Source: Rhodospirillales bacterium (GTDB lineage Bacteria > Pseudomonadota > Alphaproteobacteria > ATCC43930 > CGMCC-115725). From it: 35,970 nucleotides of DNA. A program made the position numbers and the translations under genes. Shown here one piece after another: positions 33,211 through 35,970 of the stretch (the stretch's first letter is position 1; each line of letters opens with the position of its first letter). The stretch spans positions 1-35,970 of the forward strand of contig JAQGIC010000141.1 in the NCBI GenBank assembly GCA_028288725.1. The letters are read 5' to 3'. The notes beneath the pieces are model-generated. The model did not search any database. It worked only from the letters and a program-made list of their open reading frames with translations, and had not been told where the DNA came from.

Positions 33211-34862
33211 GGCGCGCGCAATTCCTTCTTCGACAGCTTGCCGACGGCGGTGCGCGGCAGCGCCGGGCGGATCTCCAGCGCCACCGGCAATTCGTGGCGG
33301 CCGAGCTTGTCGGCCAGGAACAGGCGCAGGTCCTCGATCGTCAGGTCGGGAGCGCCGTCGCGCAGCTTGATGAAAGCCTTCGCCGCCTCGCCGCGATACG
33401 CGTCGGGGATGCCGATCACCAGCGCCTCCTCGATATGCGGATGCTCGTAGATCGCCTGCTCGATCATCTGCGGATAGACGTTGAACCCGCCGGAAATGAT
33501 CAGGTCCTTCTTGCGATCGACGATGAACAGATAGCCGTCCGCGTCCATGTAGCCGATGTCGCCGGTCAGGAGGCCGCCGTCGGTGAAGCTCGCCGCCGTC
33601 GCGTCCGGCTGCTGCCAATAGCCCTGGGTGACGTTCGGTCCCTTGATACGCAGCTCCCCCGTCTCGCCGACGGCCAGGACCTGAGTGGGATCCAACAGCG
33701 AAACGACCTCCATGGTGATGCCGGGCAGCGGCAGGCCGATCGTGCCGGGCTTGTCCGGTCCCTCGAGCGGCAGGGCCGTGCCGGGCGACGCGGTTTCGGT
33801 CATGCCCCAGCCGCCGCGCAGCTTCAGGCCCGCCTGCTTGGCGAAGCGGGTCGCGACCTCGACCGGCAAGGGTGCTCCGCCGGAGCCGCAATAGACCAGG
33901 GAGGAGAGATCGCGCTGCTCGATGCCCGGATGATTGGCGAGCGCGATCCACATGGTCGGCACGCCCGGAAAGATCGTCGCGCGCTTGACCTCGATATCGC
34001 GCAGCACGGTCTCCACGTCGAAACGCGGCCGCAGCAGGATCAGGGCGCCGGCATCGAGCTGGCGCAGCAGCACGGCGGTCAGCGCATAGATGTGGAACAG
34101 CGGCAGGACGCAGATGACGCGATGCTGCGTGTCTCCGCCCAGCGCCCGTTCCTGCGCCCCGAACCAGGCATTGTAGATCTGCACCGCGGCGGTGAGGTTG
34201 CCATGGGTCAGGATGGCGCCCTTGGGCTTGCCCGTCGTGCCGCTGGTATATTGCAGCAGGGCGATATCGTCGGCGGCCGGGGCGGGCCAGGCGGCGGGCA
34301 GGGGGGCATCCGCCGTGAAGCGGCGATAGGACACCACGCCCGGGCGATCCGGAATCGCGAGATGCGGCACCGCGGCCGGGCCCCAGGCCTCGTCCTCGCC
34401 GACGATCAGCAGGTCGATCTTGCCGGTGTCGAGCAGACGCAGCGCCATCGGCAGCAACGGCGGCAGGTTCGTGGTGAACAGGATGCGCGCGCCGCTGTCT
34501 TGGAGCTTGTGGACCAGCTCGCGCTCGGCATCGAGCGGGCTCAGATGCGCCAGCCGCGCGCCGGCCTTGGCGCCGCCGAAGAATCCCACCGGATGATAGG
34601 GCGAATTGGGCAAGTAGAGGGCAAGCGGCGTGCCCGGTCCGACGCCGGCGCGCGCGATCAGGGCGGCGGCGAAACCCTCGACCGCGCGGCCGAGGGCGGC
34701 ATAGCTGATCAGATGATCGCGATAGTCGATCGCATGCCGATCGCGATGCCGCTCGACCGTCCGGTGCAGCATGGTCGGCAGCGAGATCGGCTCGATCGGG
34801 AGGTCCCAGCGCAGGCCATCGGGATAGGAGTTCTCCCAACAGTGAGTGCTTGAAATATTCAT
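33207..34862 (-). CDS. Acyl-CoA synthetase (AMP-forming)
   Basis: The ATG at 34862 has AGGAAT eight bases upstream and gives 551 residues. ANL superfamily motifs are complete: YTSGTTGKPKG at 205-215 (ATP loop), GGWGMTETASPGT, GDIGYMDADGYLFIVDRKKDLIISGG, and LPRTAVGKLSKKELR near the C-terminus with the adenylation lysine. It activates a carboxylic acid through an acyl-adenylate to the CoA ester; chain length is not predictable. It is the first gene of the leftward transcript ligase-kinase-SDR, and its start faces a divergent SDR across an operator-like inverted repeat. In an Lva-like pathway it has the LvaE role. Confidence 0.92.
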   Translation of the reverse strand: MNISSTHCWENSYPDGLRWDLPIEPISLPTMLHRTVERHRDRHAIDYRDHLISYAALGRAVEGFAAALIARAGVGPGTPLALYLPNSPYHPVGFFGGAKAGARLAHLSPLDAERELVHKLQDSGARILFTTNLPPLLPMALRLLDTGKIDLLIVGEDEAWGPAAVPHLAIPDRPGVVSYRRFTADAPLPAAWPAPAADDIALLQYTSGTTGKPKGAILTHGNLTAAVQIYNAWFGAQERALGGDTQHRVICVLPLFHIYALTAVLLRQLDAGALILLRPRFDVETVLRDIEVKRATIFPGVPTMWIALANHPGIEQRDLSSLVYCGSGGAPLPVEVATRFAKQAGLKLRGGWGMTETASPGTALPLEGPDKPGTIGLPLPGITMEVVSLLDPTQVLAVGETGELRIKGPNVTQGYWQQPDATAASFTDGGLLTGDIGYMDADGYLFIVDRKKDLIISGGFNVYPQMIEQAIYEHPHIEEALVIGIPDAYRGEAAKAFIKLRDGAPDLTIEDLRLFLADKLGRHELPVALEIRPALPRTAVGKLSKKELRAP

Positions 34863-34877
34863 TGAACTATTCCTGCG

Positions 34878-34911
34878 TATTGGATGAAATATTATGAATG
34901 TTCGTCCAATA
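34878..34911. promoter_or_regulatory. Operator-like inverted repeat between ligase and SDR genes
   Basis: TATTGGATGAA (34878-34888) and TTCGTCCAATA (34901-34911) are 11-base arms with one mismatch, separated by 12 AT-rich bases. It lies centrally in the 67-base gap between divergent starts, so one bound regulator could control both directions. The shape suits a TetR-type or other dimeric regulator; no regulator gene is adjacent. Confidence 0.55.
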
Positions 34912-34929
34912 AAAGCGGGAGGAAGTGCC

Positions 34930-35709
34930 GTGGCGCGCCTGGAAGGAAAACGAGCGATCATCACCGGCGCCGGCAGCGGCATCGGGCGGGCCAGCGCGAT
35001 CGCCTTCGCGGCCGAGGGGGCCCGAATCCTGGTGGTCGATCGCGACGAAGCGGCGGCGGCGGAAACCGCGGCCCGGATCGGCGAGCAGGCCGTGGCGCTT
35101 GCCGCCGATGCCGGCTGCGAGGATCAGGTCCGCGGGATGGTCGCGGCGGCGGTCGACCGCTGGGGCGGCCTCGATATTCTCTATGCCAATGCCGGCGTCG
35201 GCGGCGGGCTGGTGCCGTTCCTGGAACAATCGGTCGAGCTGTGGCAGGAGACCCTGCGCGTCAATCTGATCGGTCCGTTTCTGGCGATCAAGCACGCAGC
35301 GCCGCATATGGTCGCGGCCGGGCGCGGCGCCATCGTCTGCACCGCGTCGGTCGCGGGCCTGCGCGCCAATGCGGCGGGATCGCCCTATAGCGCCAGCAAG
35401 GCCGGTGTCATCAGCCTGGTGCAGACGGCGGCCAACGCGCTCCACGGCACCGGGGTTCGGGTCAACGCAATCTGTCCGGGCCTGATCGAGACCGGCATGA
35501 CCCGGCCGATGTTCGAGGCGGCGCGGGCGCGCGGATCGGAGGGCAGGATCGGCCAGGTCAATCCGACGCTGCGGGCCGGCGCCCCGGAGGAAATCGCCGC
35601 CATGGCGCTGTTCCTGGCCAGCGACGAGGCGAGCTATGTCACCGGCCAGGCGATCGCCGTCGATGGCGGCCTCAGCAGCACTCTGCCGTTCAAGCGGCAA
35701 TATCCGTGA
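34930..35709 (+). CDS. SDR family oxidoreductase (divergent)
   Basis: A GTG at 34930 with GGGAGGAAG upstream gives 259 residues; the ATG at 34894 would start inside the operator-like repeat region and lacks a ribosome site. Motifs: IITGAGSGIG (12-19), NAG (87-89), Asn112, Ser140, YSASK (Tyr153, Lys157) and PGLIETGM. The C-terminus ASYVTGQAIAVDGGLSS is standard. It is a classical NAD(P)-dependent SDR. It shares only the TGxxxGIG/YxxxK frame with the other SDR in the cluster, so the two probably act on different oxidation steps. Confidence 0.92.
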   Translation: MARLEGKRAIITGAGSGIGRASAIAFAAEGARILVVDRDEAAAAETAARIGEQAVALAADAGCEDQVRGMVAAAVDRWGGLDILYANAGVGGGLVPFLEQSVELWQETLRVNLIGPFLAIKHAAPHMVAAGRGAIVCTASVAGLRANAAGSPYSASKAGVISLVQTAANALHGTGVRVNAICPGLIETGMTRPMFEAARARGSEGRIGQVNPTLRAGAPEEIAAMALFLASDEASYVTGQAIAVDGGLSSTLPFKRQYP

Positions 35710-35711
35710 AC

Positions 35712-35745
35712 GAAAGCCCTCGGCGGCATTGCCGCCGAGGGTTTC
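35712..35745. terminator. Bidirectional terminator between convergent genes
   Basis: CCCTCGGCGGC (35717-35727) pairs perfectly with GCCGCCGAGGG (35731-35741) around ATT. The stem extends by GAAA/TTTC (35712-35715, 35742-35745) past one bulged G. It separates the SDR stop from the convergent DUF1329 stop. The T-tracts are short on both sides. Confidence 0.75.
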
Positions 35746-35749
35746 AGCC

Positions 35750-35970
35750 TTACCGAACACCGGCATTCCTGAGGGTTTCCGGGGTGAAGTCTTCGGTTGA
35801 GAGTTTGACGGCGAAGTCTGTTGGCGGGGTTTCGTTGGAGAATCCGACGGCGGTGTATCTTCCGGACTGGAGGTCGTAGATGGCGTCGACGCCGGTTCGG
35901 TAGACGGGGACCTGGTAGTATTCGAGGCCGTAGCTGTCGCCGACGCGCCAGAGCTGGCCGCGCTGGTCGT
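35750..35970 (-). CDS. DUF1329 family protein, C-terminal part (partial)
   Basis: The minus strand is open from the window edge to a TAA at 35752-35750 and gives 72 residues beginning DQRGQLWRVGDSYGLEYYQV and ending STEDFTPETLRNAGVR. WRVGDSYG, the middle YDLQSGRYTAVGFSNE and the closing DFTPxxLRxxGVR are the C-terminal signature of DUF1329, a LolA/LolB-like exported lipid-related family often found near fatty-acid or steroid catabolism genes and RND-type exporters. Codons such as AGA, GGA, ACA, TCA and AAA are much more frequent than in the neighbours. The rest is outside the window. Confidence 0.72.
   Translation of the reverse strand, partial: DQRGQLWRVGDSYGLEYYQVPVYRTGVDAIYDLQSGRYTAVGFSNETPPTDFAVKLSTEDFTPETLRNAGVR

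Noticed and set aside
31243-33450. 735-codon plus-strand frame opposite the SDR and kinase
   Set aside because: Antisense shadow with Arg/Asp/Gly-rich composition; the opposite strand carries complete domain motifs.

Overview
The window is high-GC DNA that reads as the chromosome of an alphaproteobacterium. Three things point there: the block rplU-rpmA-obgE-proB-proA-nadD-rsfS-rlmH; an imuA-imuB-dnaE2 mutagenesis cassette whose promoter carries the alphaproteobacterial LexA box (GAAC-N7-GAAC); and AapJ-like and LIV-type binding proteins typical of the class. A Rhodospirillales- or Hyphomicrobiales-like host is a guess. I see no phage, plasmid, transposase, CRISPR array or rRNA.

Left part (1-8412). 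A 19-codon gene tail is followed by a nested palindromic element. Next come a secreted TIGR03118-type beta-propeller protein and a QorA-like quinone reductase divergent from an ArsR-type regulator, with an operator-like palindrome between them. A decayed LysE-family exporter follows. A sugar-acid module holds an AapJ-like binding protein divergent from a UxaA-type dehydratase, then a LIV-type binding protein. Two unrecognised genes flank a 36-base palindrome.

Middle (8413-19651). imuA, imuB and dnaE2 overlap or abut, so they should be made as one LexA-controlled transcript giving the SOS translesion mutasome. A small secreted protein with a clear terminator comes next, then an M20 peptidase overlapping arfB (ribosome rescue), a TonB-dependent receptor with paired direct repeats in its promoter region, and a BauB-like cupin.

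Housekeeping block (19664-26875), read leftwards: a strong promoter, rplU, rpmA, an internal terminator-like hairpin, obgE, proB, a REP-like inverted repeat pair, proA, nadD, rsfS (apparently starting at a non-canonical AUU or AUC codon), rlmH and a bestrophin-like DUF4239 membrane protein. A tRNA-Ser(CGA) stands upstream on the other strand.

Right part (26876-35970). A less GC-rich patch with a zinc-ribbon protein is followed by a triple 14-base tandem repeat and an AraC-type sensing domain lacking its DNA-binding half. Then comes a catabolic cluster: ACAD10/11-like acyl-CoA dehydrogenase, histidine-phosphatase-fold protein without its second catalytic His, LysR regulator, SDR, APH-type kinase, acyl-CoA ligase, and a divergent second SDR. 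The ligase + APH kinase + SDR + ACAD10/11-type set matches the logic of 4-hydroxyacyl-CoA degradation (LvaA/C/D/E in Pseudomonas, ACAD10/11 in animals) and is the most interesting system here. The window ends inside a DUF1329 gene whose codon use differs from its neighbours.
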